From Pirellulales bacterium (lineage in GTDB: Bacteria; Planctomycetota; Planctomycetia; Pirellulales; JAEUIK01): a stretch of DNA of 64,000 nt. Both the position numbers and the translations under genes were made by a program. The stretch covers positions 62,001 to 126,000 of the forward strand of contig JAHBXR010000018.1 of assembly GCA_019636335.1 (NCBI GenBank), read 5' to 3'. Positions 17,465 to 25,887 of the stretch are shown piece after piece. Each line of letters begins with the position of its first letter. Positions within the stretch are counted from its first letter, which is position 1. Below the pieces are notes generated by a model. It made no database searches. It was given only the letters and a program-made list of their open reading frames with translations, and had not been told where the DNA came from.

Positions 17465-18814
17465 TCAGGCCTTCGCTGGTGGCGCCATGCCGCGCGGTTC
17501 CGGCATGTCTTCGGTGATGAGCTTCCAACTGGCTCCCATCTCGCGCATGGCGCGGTAGTCGCGCGGCTGGTAGGCGATGTCGAGCTGCGGCGTGTCGATC
17601 GGCACGCCCCCCTGGTAGCGCGAGTCCATCTCGGCGTCGAGAATGCCGGTGACCAGCAGCGTACGCTCGACAGGGTAGGGCGTTTGGCCTTCGCGAAAGA
17701 AGGTTTGAATGGCGTGGGAAAGGGCCTTGAACAGGTTGCGGTTCTGCCACGGGCCGACATAGAACGCCGTGGCGACCGGTTTTGCTTTTCCCTTCAGCTT
17801 GGCGGCGAAATTCCAGCGCGTGCTGCTGTCGCCCACCTTGAGGGCGATGGCGCGAAGCCCGTCGCGATAGGTGACGAGCACGCCGTGGGGCGCGCCGCTG
17901 CCGAGCTTTTGCGAATCGCACAGTTCCTTGACCGGCGGCAGGTCGGGCCCCAGTTCGGCGGCCATGGCGCGATCGGCCAGGTCGCGCGACCAGAGTCCTG
18001 CGTCGGCCGCCTTCCAGAGGGCGTCGCCGGTGAGGAACTGCACCTGCTTCACGCCCGACTCGCCGCCGCGGCGCGACTCGATCATCGACTGCAAGACCTC
18101 GAGCGCATGGAAGTCGTACGATTCGACGCCGCCGCCGTGAATCGAGACTGCCGCTTCGTACTGGGCGTCGGCAGGCATCTCGAGCGGCGGCTTTCGTTCG
18201 GCCAGGGGGACGGAGCTGCCAGCCATGAGCGGAAAGCCCAGCTCGCGCGAGGTGTCGTACATCTCGCGCGCCCAATCGAAGCGATAACTGAGATGCTTGT
18301 CGCTGAAGACCGGCACGGCGCGGTCGCTGTTGCGAAACACGGCCACGATCTCGTCGAAGAACCGCTTGCGCGGATACATGTGCTGGCCTTTTTCGTTGTG
18401 CGGATAGCTGCCGTGCTCGCCGATCGACAGCACGGCGTCGACCGCCAGCTTGTCGCTCCCCAGGGTGATCGCTTCGCCGATCGTTTCGAAGATCGGGATG
18501 TTGTATTGCTTCGACACGTCGCGGGACATTTCACCGTCGGGGAATTGATCGACGTACATGCTGACGATCTCGACGCCCGGATCGGTTGGCTGGCCGTTGA
18601 ACAGATAAGGCTGCACGCAATTCTCGAGGATCACATGCGCGTGGCTGCGGTAGCTGAACTCGGTGAGCACGACGCCCACCTTGGGGCGGGCTGACGCTGC
18701 AGCGAATGCGGGACGCATGAATGAGGGAGCGATGGCGCCCGCCGCGCCGGCGGCGAGGGCGCCTTGTAAGAAACGACGGCGATTCAACGCGTCACGATGC
18801 GAGAGCGAATTCAT
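17465..18814 (-). CDS. Tat-exported protein of unknown function
   Basis: 449 residues. The twin-arginine signal RRRFLQGALAAG (about residues 12-23) is followed by a hydrophobic Ala-rich core. The mature protein opens with a beta-alpha segment (PKVGVVLTEFSYRSHA) that looks Rossmann-like, then has a conserved-looking SIGEHGSYPHNEKGQ motif (about 130-144) and a SIHGGGVESYDFHALE segment. I recall similar annotated hypothetical proteins in planctomycetes but know no function. Tat export implies folding, perhaps with a cofactor, before export. Confidence 0.75.
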   Translation of the reverse strand: MNSLSHRDALNRRRFLQGALAAGAAGAIAPSFMRPAFAAASARPKVGVVLTEFSYRSHAHVILENCVQPYLFNGQPTDPGVEIVSMYVDQFPDGEMSRDVSKQYNIPIFETIGEAITLGSDKLAVDAVLSIGEHGSYPHNEKGQHMYPRKRFFDEIVAVFRNSDRAVPVFSDKHLSYRFDWAREMYDTSRELGFPLMAGSSVPLAERKPPLEMPADAQYEAAVSIHGGGVESYDFHALEVLQSMIESRRGGESGVKQVQFLTGDALWKAADAGLWSRDLADRAMAAELGPDLPPVKELCDSQKLGSGAPHGVLVTYRDGLRAIALKVGDSSTRWNFAAKLKGKAKPVATAFYVGPWQNRNLFKALSHAIQTFFREGQTPYPVERTLLVTGILDAEMDSRYQGGVPIDTPQLDIAYQPRDYRAMREMGASWKLITEDMPEPRGMAPPAKA

Positions 18815-18831
18815 CGGCTGCTCCCAATGAG

Positions 18832-18978
18832 AAGTGGCACAAGCTGTCTAGTCTGTGCTTAAAGCTTGATTGATTTCCAGCACAGGCTGGCAACCTGTGC
18901 CACTTTATTCCTTGCGCCTTTGCTTCTTGGCGTCTTGGCGTTAAATCCTTTGTCAGGTACGGAGTACCTGACCTACTT
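18832..18978. repeat. Composite of three dispersed repeat families in one intergenic gap
   Basis: In sequence: 18832-18905 is a hairpin with AGTGGCACAAGCTG and CAACCTGTGCCACT ends (family B, compare 42301-42360); 18911-18946 is a GCGCCTTTGC...GGCGTTAA element (compare 15157-15184); 18951-18978 is a single palindromic arm of family A (GTCAGGTACGGAGTACCTGAC). The last one supplies the TAG stop (18973-18975) of the adenylating enzyme gene. Confidence 0.75.
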
Positions 18979-20709
18979 ATCCCACTGGCCGGCGGCGCGA
19001 AGTTGTTCGACTTCGGCCAGGGCTCGTTCTTTCAGGCCGACGTAGTCTGTCTTGGCCGAACGATTCAGGGGCAACTCGCCGGGGCCCAGCATAACGTAGT
19101 GCGAAGGGCGCATGTAGCCGGCGATTTCCTTGGCGTGCTGATCGAGCAGGTCTTGAGAGAGGCTTGCGCCGGGCTTCATCTCGACGAAGAGCACGATCGC
19201 CTCGCTGTAGATCTCGTGCGGCACGCCCACCGCTCCGCAGGCCGAAACGTGCGACGTGAGCATGGCGAAGTGGTTCTCGACCTGCGCCGGGTGTACCTGG
19301 TAGCCCTTGGGCTTGATGACCAGCTTCGAGCGGCCGGAGAAAATCAGTCCACGTTCGGTCTTGGCCCCCAGGTCGCCCGTGTAGCAGACGCCGTCGGTGC
19401 TGACGGTGCGGCGGTAGGCCTCGTCGTCGTTCACGTACGAGATGAAGACCTGCGGGCCCGTGAAGCAGATTTCTCCCACTTCGCCGTCGGGCAGTTCCGG
19501 TCCCGCGCTGCCATCGGGATTCATGGGGGCGCGGATTGAGAGGGGCGTCACCGGCATGTCGTAGCCGACGCCGGCGAGGAGATCGTCGATCGAACCGTCG
19601 AGCGGCGTATAGGTGACGAAGCCGGCCATCTCGGTCAAGCCGAGCCCGCCGCCACAACGAGGGGCCATCTGTTGCAACTGCTCGAGAAATTGCCGCGTCA
19701 CCTGCTGTCCACCGAACAGGGCGAAACGCAACGACGAGAGATCGAACTCGCGATAGTTCGGCAAACGCCACTGCATGGCGAACATGGCGGGGATCTGGCC
19801 GAAGCAATCGACACGATGCTTCTCGATGGCGCGGAGCGATTTTTCGGCGTCGAACATGTGCAGGATCACCGCCGTTCCGCCGGAGAACAACGTCGTCATC
19901 AACTGCTCGGCCTGGCAGCCCACGTGCGAAGGGGGCAGGTTGACCAGCATGCGCGGGTTGTCGGTCATGTCGAACCCGCCCGCGAGACACATGTTCTGGC
20001 AAGTGATGTTGCGGTGCGAGAGGAGGGCCGGCTTAGGCATGCCGGTCGAGCCGGTGGTGTAGATCACCTGCGCGCCGTCGGTCTCTTGAATCGATCCGTT
20101 CACTTCCTGGTAGAGTTGCCAGAGGGGCGAATGGCTGGGGTTGGCCGTTACCTGGCGTGCGAGCTCCAGCGCATCGGCGCCAAGCTGCAGCGCCGAGATG
20201 GCTCCTTCGATTTGCTTGCCGGATGGGACGAACTGGATGAAGTGCTCGATGTAGGGGCACGCCTCTTGAATGGCGCGCCCGAGCTGCGAGAAGTCGGCGA
20301 CGGGCGTCTTGCCGAGAAAGACGAAGCCGCGCGGCTTGATCAAATCGAGCGAACGCGCGACCTCGGGCGCCTTCAGGCGCAGGTCGAGTGGCGCGTGGAT
20401 CACCCCGATGCGGAAGCAGGCATACTCGAGAAAAATATGCTCGGCCAACAACGGCAGCGAGGTGGCGAGAAAGTCCCCCTTGCGAAAGCCGAGCTCGAGC
20501 AGCTTGAGCGCGAGCGCCCCGGTGAGCTGATGAAACTGCGCGTAGCTGCACTCGCGGCCGGTGTCGTGCTCGACGAGGGCGATTTTGTCGGGCGTTTCGC
20601 GGGCCCACTTGGCGATGACGCCGTGCAGCAGGTGCCGATCGGCGAAATCCTGTTCGTAATGTTCCAGCGTGTATTGAGCGACACCATGACGTTTCGAAAC
20701 CGGCATCAT
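18973..20709 (-). CDS. Class I adenylate-forming enzyme (acyl-CoA synthetase-like)
   Basis: 578 residues, usual length for AMP-dependent acyl-CoA/aryl synthetases. Seen: the P-loop-like TTGSTGMPK near residue 215, the A5-type GLTEMAG, the A7-type YTGDLG (about 444) and KPKGYQVHPAQVE; the C-terminal catalytic-lysine region reads LPLNRSAKTDY. It would activate a carboxylate with ATP. It overlaps the acyl-CoA dehydrogenase gene by ATGA (20706-20709), so the two are translationally coupled and likely act on the same acyl chain. The last residue and stop come from a family A repeat. Confidence 0.87.
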   Translation of the reverse strand: MMPVSKRHGVAQYTLEHYEQDFADRHLLHGVIAKWARETPDKIALVEHDTGRECSYAQFHQLTGALALKLLELGFRKGDFLATSLPLLAEHIFLEYACFRIGVIHAPLDLRLKAPEVARSLDLIKPRGFVFLGKTPVADFSQLGRAIQEACPYIEHFIQFVPSGKQIEGAISALQLGADALELARQVTANPSHSPLWQLYQEVNGSIQETDGAQVIYTTGSTGMPKPALLSHRNITCQNMCLAGGFDMTDNPRMLVNLPPSHVGCQAEQLMTTLFSGGTAVILHMFDAEKSLRAIEKHRVDCFGQIPAMFAMQWRLPNYREFDLSSLRFALFGGQQVTRQFLEQLQQMAPRCGGGLGLTEMAGFVTYTPLDGSIDDLLAGVGYDMPVTPLSIRAPMNPDGSAGPELPDGEVGEICFTGPQVFISYVNDDEAYRRTVSTDGVCYTGDLGAKTERGLIFSGRSKLVIKPKGYQVHPAQVENHFAMLTSHVSACGAVGVPHEIYSEAIVLFVEMKPGASLSQDLLDQHAKEIAGYMRPSHYVMLGPGELPLNRSAKTDYVGLKERALAEVEQLRAAGQWDK

Positions 20710-22457
20710 CGAGCGAGCGCACCTTTCGGACGAGCGGAAACAGATTCAGTGGCAGACGTTTCAAGCGGTTCGTCGAGCGCCAAGGCCCGGGCCGCGGCGC
20801 GGTGGGCATCGTCGGCGTCGAGGATCGGCGCCAGCGACTGGCGGCACCACCAGCGTGCGGCCAGCAGGTCGCGGCGTTCGTTCTTCTCGGCCAGCGACCA
20901 GGCCGCATGTTCAATCAAGAGCGACGCCATATAGGTCCGCGCCAGGCTATAGGCAAAGCCGCGGGCACTCGCCTGCACGCAGTCGAGCCCCTCGGACAGT
21001 GCCCGCGGCAGATGGCCGCGAATGTCGTCGAGCGCGCGGCGCACGGTGGCGACTTCCTCGTTCAGCTCTGGCGCGGCGCTGCGTTCAACGCGGCGCACGA
21101 TGTCTTCGAGGAAGGGCCCCAGGGCGTCGTCGCGCTCGATGGCCCGCAGCACGTCGAGGCTCAAGACGTTCGTCGTTCCTTCCCAGATCGGCGTGACCTG
21201 CGTATCGCGCAAGAGTCGCGGCAGGCCGGTGTCTTCGATATAGCCCGCGCCGCCGAAGAGTTCGAGAATCTCGCTGGTGACGGCGACGCTTTGCTTGGCC
21301 GTGTAGAGCTTGGCCAACGGCGTGAGCAGCCGCAGCACGGCGGTTTCGTGCGCCGTGGCTTCGCCACACTCTTCGCGTCCCAGCAGCTCGACCGCTTTGA
21401 AGACCAGGTGCAATCCCGCGGCGAACTCGACTTCGAGCCCCGCCAGGGTCTCGAGGTGGAGGGGTTGTTTGGCGAGTGGCTTGCCGAACGCGATGCGGCG
21501 TTGGGCATAGTCTCGCGCCAGGGCAATCCCGCGCCGCATGGTCGAGACTGAGCTGACGGCGTTGTAGACGCGCGTCACGTTCATCAACACGGCGATGTTG
21601 GGCACGCCGCGTCCTTGCGCGCCGACGAGCCGCGCCGGAGTGCCGTCGAGGGTCAGCTCGGCGGTGGGCACCGCCTTGGTGCCGAGCTTGTCCTTCAAGC
21701 GGTGCAGGGCAATCTTGTTGAGCCGGCCGGCCGCGTCGCGCGTCTCGAGATAGAAGAGGGACAGCCCGCGGCTACCATCCACCTGGCTGCCATCGGGGGA
21801 AACAACGCGGGCCAGCGTCATCGCCATCTGCGACGTCGTGGCCGAGGTAAACCATTTCACGCCGTGCAGCGTGTAGTGGTGGCCTGCGTGCCGGGCGAGC
21901 GTTTCGCTCTGCGAGACGTCGGAGCCGCCGGTGCGTTCGGTCATCCACTGACCCGAGGTCCAGAATTTCTCTGGATCGCGGCTGGTGAGTCGCGAATAGG
22001 GGCCGGACTTCAGTTCGGCGTCGCCGTGGACCTCGATCAGCCGCGCGGCGCCGTCGGTCATGGCCAAGGGGCAGGTGTAGACCGCCGACGAGGGGCTGAA
22101 CAAGTAGAGCTTGGCGAACTGGTGCAGTCGCGACGCGGCGCCGTGACGCCGCTCGTAGCCGATCGCGACCAAACCTTCTTCGGCCGAGATGCGTTCTAGT
22201 TGTTTCCAGCCATGCGAGACGTCGATCCGGTCGATACGATGTCCCCAGGGATCGTAGGGGACCAGTTGCGGCGGATGCGTGTTCGCGTCGTCGGCGAGCT
22301 CGGCGATGTCTTTCAGCACGCGGGCGCCGAAACGCCGCAAGTCTGCTTCGATCTCCGAGCGATCGGCCGCCGGAACGCTGCGTTGCAAGATCGCGCGCAG
22401 CAGGCGGTCCTCTTCGAACTGATTGCCCAACTGGGGCGGGTCTTGAAAGAAGTTCAC
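20706..22457 (-). CDS. Acyl-CoA dehydrogenase, AidB-like subgroup
   Basis: 583 residues, longer than short-chain acyl-CoA dehydrogenases (~380) and matching the AidB/long group. Seen: TERTGGSDV (about 183-191), the GVKWFTSA segment, RRIAFGKPLAKQPLH of the FAD domain, and PIWEGTTNVLSLDVLRA (about 425-441), a motif typical of AidB-like members. A C-terminal helical extension of ~130 residues follows. It probably oxidises a CoA-linked acyl substrate delivered by the coupled ligase; a role in alkylation damage as for E. coli AidB is possible but not suggested by the neighbours. Confidence 0.88.
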   Translation of the reverse strand: MNFFQDPPQLGNQFEEDRLLRAILQRSVPAADRSEIEADLRRFGARVLKDIAELADDANTHPPQLVPYDPWGHRIDRIDVSHGWKQLERISAEEGLVAIGYERRHGAASRLHQFAKLYLFSPSSAVYTCPLAMTDGAARLIEVHGDAELKSGPYSRLTSRDPEKFWTSGQWMTERTGGSDVSQSETLARHAGHHYTLHGVKWFTSATTSQMAMTLARVVSPDGSQVDGSRGLSLFYLETRDAAGRLNKIALHRLKDKLGTKAVPTAELTLDGTPARLVGAQGRGVPNIAVLMNVTRVYNAVSSVSTMRRGIALARDYAQRRIAFGKPLAKQPLHLETLAGLEVEFAAGLHLVFKAVELLGREECGEATAHETAVLRLLTPLAKLYTAKQSVAVTSEILELFGGAGYIEDTGLPRLLRDTQVTPIWEGTTNVLSLDVLRAIERDDALGPFLEDIVRRVERSAAPELNEEVATVRRALDDIRGHLPRALSEGLDCVQASARGFAYSLARTYMASLLIEHAAWSLAEKNERRDLLAARWWCRQSLAPILDADDAHRAAARALALDEPLETSATESVSARPKGALAR

Positions 22458-22484
22458 GGCGCGCTCCCGAACAGTGTTTCCCCT

Positions 22485-22637
22485 AACAGCCCGTTGAAAG
22501 ATGCCCTCGTGGCATTTTTCAACCTCGCCAAGTGCGGAGCAAAGCTCCGCACGGCTCGCAAAATAACGACTTACGTCGCTATTTTGTCATCGCATCCCTG
22601 CGATGTCGCAGTCCGTTGAGTTTTTCAACGGACTGCT
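22485..22637. repeat. Palindrome-mosaic intergenic repeat
   Basis: About 150 bases made of successive hairpins: GTTGAAAgATGC...GGCATTTTTCAAC, TGCGGAGCaaaGCTCCGCA, AAAATAaCGAC...GTCGcTATTTT and CAGTCCGTTGAgttttTCAACGGACTG. The outermost CCGTTGA halves also pair with each other. It lies upstream of the acyl-CoA dehydrogenase gene and the region 22458-22830 contains no ORF worth calling. 22740-22766 is a further partial GTGGCACAGGC hairpin of family B. Confidence 0.7.
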
Positions 22638-22830
22638 AAAGGCCGATCCGGCGGCGCCATTGTAACGCGCCCGGATAGGCCAGGCCGAGACGCGAGGCAG
22701 CCGAAGCGTGGTCGAGGTGGGACTGGGGTAGAGGAAGGAAAGTGGCACAGGCCTCCGGCCTGTGGAGGGCCGTGGTTGAACTCTCGCCTCCAGCCTCTCG
22801 CCCTCGGCGGCTAGCGTCTATATTGTTGAA

Positions 22831-23288
22831 TAGGGATTCGGAGTGGACCGGGTGGCCGCTGGCCGGCGCGGCGATGCGCTTCGCGCATCGGCGTGTCGAC
22901 GAGAGGCAAAGTCCGGGCTCCGCAGGACAGGGTGGTGGGTAACGCCCACCGGCCGCGAGGCCAGGGAAAGTGCAGCAGAAAGCAGACCGCCTCGCGCGGA
23001 GCGATCCGCGCGCGGTAAGGGTGAAACGGTGAGGTAAGAGCTCACCAGCAGGCCGGGTGACCGGTCTGGCTAGGCAAACCCCACCCGGAGCAAGGCCAAA
23101 CAGGGAGCAGTGGGTCACCCCGAACTTCCGTGTTCGGGGTGACCCCACGGGGTTGTCCGGTCCGTGGACTCCCGGGTAGGCCGCTGGAGGCGTCGAGCAA
23201 TCGGCGTCCTAGAGAAATGGCCACCGCTTGCTCGGCTCTGCCGAGGCAAGACCAGAACCCGGCTTACAGGTCCACTCCGAATCCCTCT
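22831..23288 (+). ncRNA. rnpB: RNase P RNA (bacterial type A)
   Basis: Catalytic RNA of RNase P, which matures the 5' ends of tRNAs. Universally conserved elements are visible: GAGGCAAAGTCCGGGCTCC at about 22903, the CAGGGTGGTGGGTAACGCCC region, GGTAAGGGTGAAACGGTGAGG followed by TAAGAGCTCACC, GGCAAACCCCACCCGGAGC with GGCCAAACAGGGAGC, AGAGAAATGGCC, and ACCAGAACCCGGCTTACAGG near 23251. The two ends pair to form P1: GGGATTCGGAGTGGACC (22833 on) with GGTCCACTCCGAATCCC (up to 23285). The length of about 455 nt fits type A. A TATATT at 22819-22824 could be the -10 box. ORFs here are not genes. Confidence 0.95.
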
Positions 23289-23398
23289 TGTTTCTCTCCC
23301 TGGCCGACCCCGCACCCGGGGACGCACCTCGCTTGTGGCTGCGACCGAATCGAACGCGGCGAGACTCCTCGCGGGTGGAGTCCGTCTCGCGCGGCGAC

Positions 23399-23791
23399 TC
23401 AGGCCTCGATCATGATCAACTCGGCGTCGATCACTTGCAGCAGCTTGGCGATGCACAGGCGGTTCATGCTCGTGCGACGCTCGTGCGCCTCGGCGCGAAG
23501 CGAATCGTGCAGGCTCTTCGGCAGGCGGACCGTGATGACCTTGGTCGGCTCGTTGGCGCCGGCCTTCACGCTGCTGCGATCGCGGAGCCGGGCCAGCATG
23601 GCCTGGATCTGCGCGTACTCGTCGGTCTGTTCGAACGCGGCCATTTCCTCGGCCCCCGGGAAGGCCTGGCGGACGACGCCCTGGAGTCCCAACACCTCGC
23701 GGAAGAAGGTCACCCAATCGGGCGCCTGATAGAAGAGTTCCTGAGCTACGTTGAAGACTTCCTGTCGCTTGTCGGACATCAGGTCGGACAT
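23399..23791 (-). CDS. Ribbon-helix-helix domain protein
   Basis: 130 residues. The C-terminal ~45 residues fit a ribbon-helix-helix DNA-binding fold of the HicB/Arc kind: a beta strand KVITVRLP followed by two helices (SLHDSLRAEAHERR, then SMNRLCIAKLLQ). The N-terminal ~85 residues are an unassigned helical domain. The ATG at 23791 has AAAGGA upstream and fits better than the longer reading. No HicA-like toxin gene is adjacent, so this is more likely a stand-alone regulator than part of a toxin-antitoxin pair. Confidence 0.78.
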   Translation of the reverse strand: MSDLMSDKRQEVFNVAQELFYQAPDWVTFFREVLGLQGVVRQAFPGAEEMAAFEQTDEYAQIQAMLARLRDRSSVKAGANEPTKVITVRLPKSLHDSLRAEAHERRTSMNRLCIAKLLQVIDAELIMIEA

Positions 23792-24152
23792 GATCGAATC
23801 CTTTCTCACTACTGGTCAGAAAAAAGTAGAGTGGCTGTCCGGCCACGGCGGCCAGACTTTCGCTCCGATTGTGCCTTCAAGTCAAGAGCGCGCTGGATCT
23901 GATTGTCTAGCTAGCACTTACGTCACTGCATGCAGGCTGCATGAAGTGCAGGCATGGCTGCCCAAAAACGGGCATGGGTGGCTGTGCCTAAGAAGTGGGC
24001 AGAGGCGTTTTTCCCATTGGCCAAAGTGTCCTGTCCGGCAAGGGGGCTCGCGCGTCAAGTTGGGCACTTGAGATATGACCCGGGGAAGAAATTCTTGCCG
24101 GGGATGAATCTTGCGGGTCGCGTCAAGCAGCCAGGCTTCAGGTGGTGATGGA
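23792..24152. other. Intergenic region without a recognisable gene
   Basis: About 360 bases between two minus-strand genes. It holds small direct and inverted repeats (GTGGCTGTCCGGCCAC near 23831; CTGCATGCAGGCTGCATG near 23926; GGCATGGCTGCCC and GGGCATGGGTGGC near 23951-23985) but no ORF, RNA signature or clear promoter beyond the leader of the RHH gene. Confidence 0.4.
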
Positions 24153-24431
24153 CTAGAGGGTCACCACCAAGTAGGACAAGACAGCCACCGAAGCGAGGAC
24201 CGCCACCCCGAGCAGCCGGCTGCGGGGGAGGATGTAGGCGTCGATGTCGACGCGGCGATCGAGACATTCCAACGCGCGACTCGAGTCGACCCAGCGGTCG
24301 GTTTGTCCGGCCAGCTTCTGGAACAGCCGCGGACTGACGACGGCGAGCAGCCCGAGCGCCCCGGCGAAGGCCAGTAGTCCCAGCGCGATCGGTTCCCAGG
24401 CGATCTGGACGGCGACGAATAGTCCTGGCAT
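24153..24431 (-). CDS. Small membrane protein with two transmembrane helices
   Basis: 92 residues. Two hydrophobic segments (about 11-31 and 74-92) flank a polar loop containing DRWVDSSRALECLDRRVDIDAYI, which looks conserved and cytoplasmic. The ATG at 24431 is preceded by GAGGTACGAACCG, a good ribosome binding site; the longer frame upstream is Arg/Pro/Ser-rich and not credible. Function unknown. Confidence 0.7.
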   Translation of the reverse strand: MPGLFVAVQIAWEPIALGLLAFAGALGLLAVVSPRLFQKLAGQTDRWVDSSRALECLDRRVDIDAYILPRSRLLGVAVLASVAVLSYLVVTL

Positions 24432-24727
24432 CGGTTCGTACCTCGCGGCTCTCGGTGACTGGGACCAGATCGGGGCGGCTCGTCGAGCGCTCCATCGAAA
24501 ACCTAGTTCGCCGGCCGGGGGAGTCAAACTCGGCGCTGCCGACCTGGCGGGGTCGAAGCGGTTGTGTGGCCTCGCTTGACCGTAGTTCGAGGATCGATGG
24601 AGAATCACCGCCGAGGGCTTCGCTCGCCGGCGCTTGCGCGGCGGCGGTAAGCCATCCTTGGGGCAGGTGGGGGACCGCGATTCCCGGTCCAACCAACTTT
24701 TCCATGTTTTCCTCTGAGCAAGGACCC

Positions 24728-25237
24728 ATGAACATGCTTCGGACCCGAATCGGTCGTTTCGCGCCCCTGAGTCTGTTGGCCCTGTGCAGCCTGGGCATCG
24801 TCGGGTGCGGCGAGTGCGCGCGAGAGGCCGAGGTCGAGGTAGGGGCCGCCGTGGCAGACCCCGCCGCCTGGAATCATCACACCCAAGGATTGACGTTCTC
24901 GTTCGGCTACGAGCATGGCCTGGAAAAGGCGAAGGCCGAACACAAGCCGGTCATGTTCTTTGTGACGGCGACGTGGTGCGGGCCCTGCAAGCAACTGGCG
25001 AACGAAAGCTTCAGCGATCCCGAGATCCGCGAGATGCTCGACAAGTTCGTGCTCGTCATCGTCAACTACGATACGGAGCATGCCGCGGTGAAGGCGCTGG
25101 GAGCCGAGGAGACGGGCGTGCCGCGCATCATCTTCGAATCGCCAGAGGGCAAGAAGCTGGCGGTGGCCGAAGGCTATATGCCGGCGCCGGAGTTCAAGGC
25201 AGTGGTCCAGCACGCGCTCGACCGGCTCGACGGCTGA
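24728..25237 (+). CDS. Thioredoxin-fold lipoprotein with CGPC active site
   Basis: 169 residues. A lipoprotein signal peptide ends in GIVGC. The mature part is a thioredoxin-like domain with WCGPCKQL (about residue 84), the classical redox-active CxxC, followed by helix and strand elements and the cis-Pro segment TGVPRIIF. AAGGA precedes the ATG. The protein probably reduces or isomerises disulfides in the periplasm or supplies electrons to a partner. A degenerate paralog follows directly (25293-25850). Confidence 0.9.
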   Translation: MNMLRTRIGRFAPLSLLALCSLGIVGCGECAREAEVEVGAAVADPAAWNHHTQGLTFSFGYEHGLEKAKAEHKPVMFFVTATWCGPCKQLANESFSDPEIREMLDKFVLVIVNYDTEHAAVKALGAEETGVPRIIFESPEGKKLAVAEGYMPAPEFKAVVQHALDRLDG

Positions 25238-25292
25238 ACTGTGTTTAACGCGAGTACGGACGCCGCGCTGCAATAATTAGAAGGAGCTAACA

Positions 25293-25850
25293 GTGTCGCC
25301 ACATGTGGTCGTATCGTGGCGTCCGTCGTCGTTGCTGCTGCTTGGTCTGCTCTCTGCTGGCATCGGCTGCTCGAGACAGGAGCCTGGCGCCGCAGAACTC
25401 GAGACGAAGTCGCCTGCGCGCACGCTGACGGACTGGGGCGAGCACACGCAGGGGCTCAACTTCGTCGTCGGCTACCACGCCGGGATGGCGAAAGCGCGAG
25501 GGTTGAACAAACCTGCCCTGCTGTTTGTCACCGAGTCGCCCTGCGGTTGGAGCAAACGCCTGGCCAGCGAGAACTTCAACGATCCGCAATTCCGTGACAT
25601 CCTCGATCATTTCGTCTTGGTGATCGTCGATCGCCATCGCGAACGTGACGTGGCGGACCGATTGGGTGCCACGCAGTCGCCTTTCATCGCCATCGACATG
25701 CCAATGCCCCGACGACGTCCTCGTCCTATCCCGATCATTAAGCACTATATGCCGCGACCGGAGTTCGAGCGGTCGTTTTGGAAGGTGTTCGAGCGCTTGG
25801 GCATCGACTTTACCGTACTACCCGTTAGCCCCGGCGTCTCTCCCGCGTAG
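25293..25850 (+). CDS. Thioredoxin-like lipoprotein, degenerate active site
   Basis: 185 residues starting at a GTG with a strong AAGGAG site seven bases upstream. A lipoprotein signal ends in AGIGC. The body aligns with the preceding gene (shared HTQGLxFxxGYxxGxxKA, KPxxxFVT, NDPxxRDIL-type segments), but the CGPC motif is replaced by CGWS, so the second cysteine is missing. The region around the cis-Pro loop is also replaced by a basic PRRRPRP stretch. A gene duplication followed by loss of the dithiol is the simplest reading; a binding or monothiol role remains possible. Confidence 0.85.
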   Translation: MSPHVVVSWRPSSLLLLGLLSAGIGCSRQEPGAAELETKSPARTLTDWGEHTQGLNFVVGYHAGMAKARGLNKPALLFVTESPCGWSKRLASENFNDPQFRDILDHFVLVIVDRHRERDVADRLGATQSPFIAIDMPMPRRRPRPIPIIKHYMPRPEFERSFWKVFERLGIDFTVLPVSPGVSPA

Positions 25851-25887
25851 GGACCGAGGGGATGTTTTCGCGTGTCCGCCTGATTGG

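Noticed and set aside
22636-23415. Several ORFs on both strands over 22.6-23.4 kb
   Set aside because: They lie on rnpB and repeats; the conserved RNase P RNA blocks explain the sequence.
23399-23791. HicAB-type toxin-antitoxin pair
   Set aside because: Only the RHH protein is seen; no small HicA-like toxin ORF lies next to it.
24455-24727. Upstream extension of the thioredoxin lipoprotein ORF
   Set aside because: The lipoprotein signal peptide and ribosome binding site fix the start at 24728.
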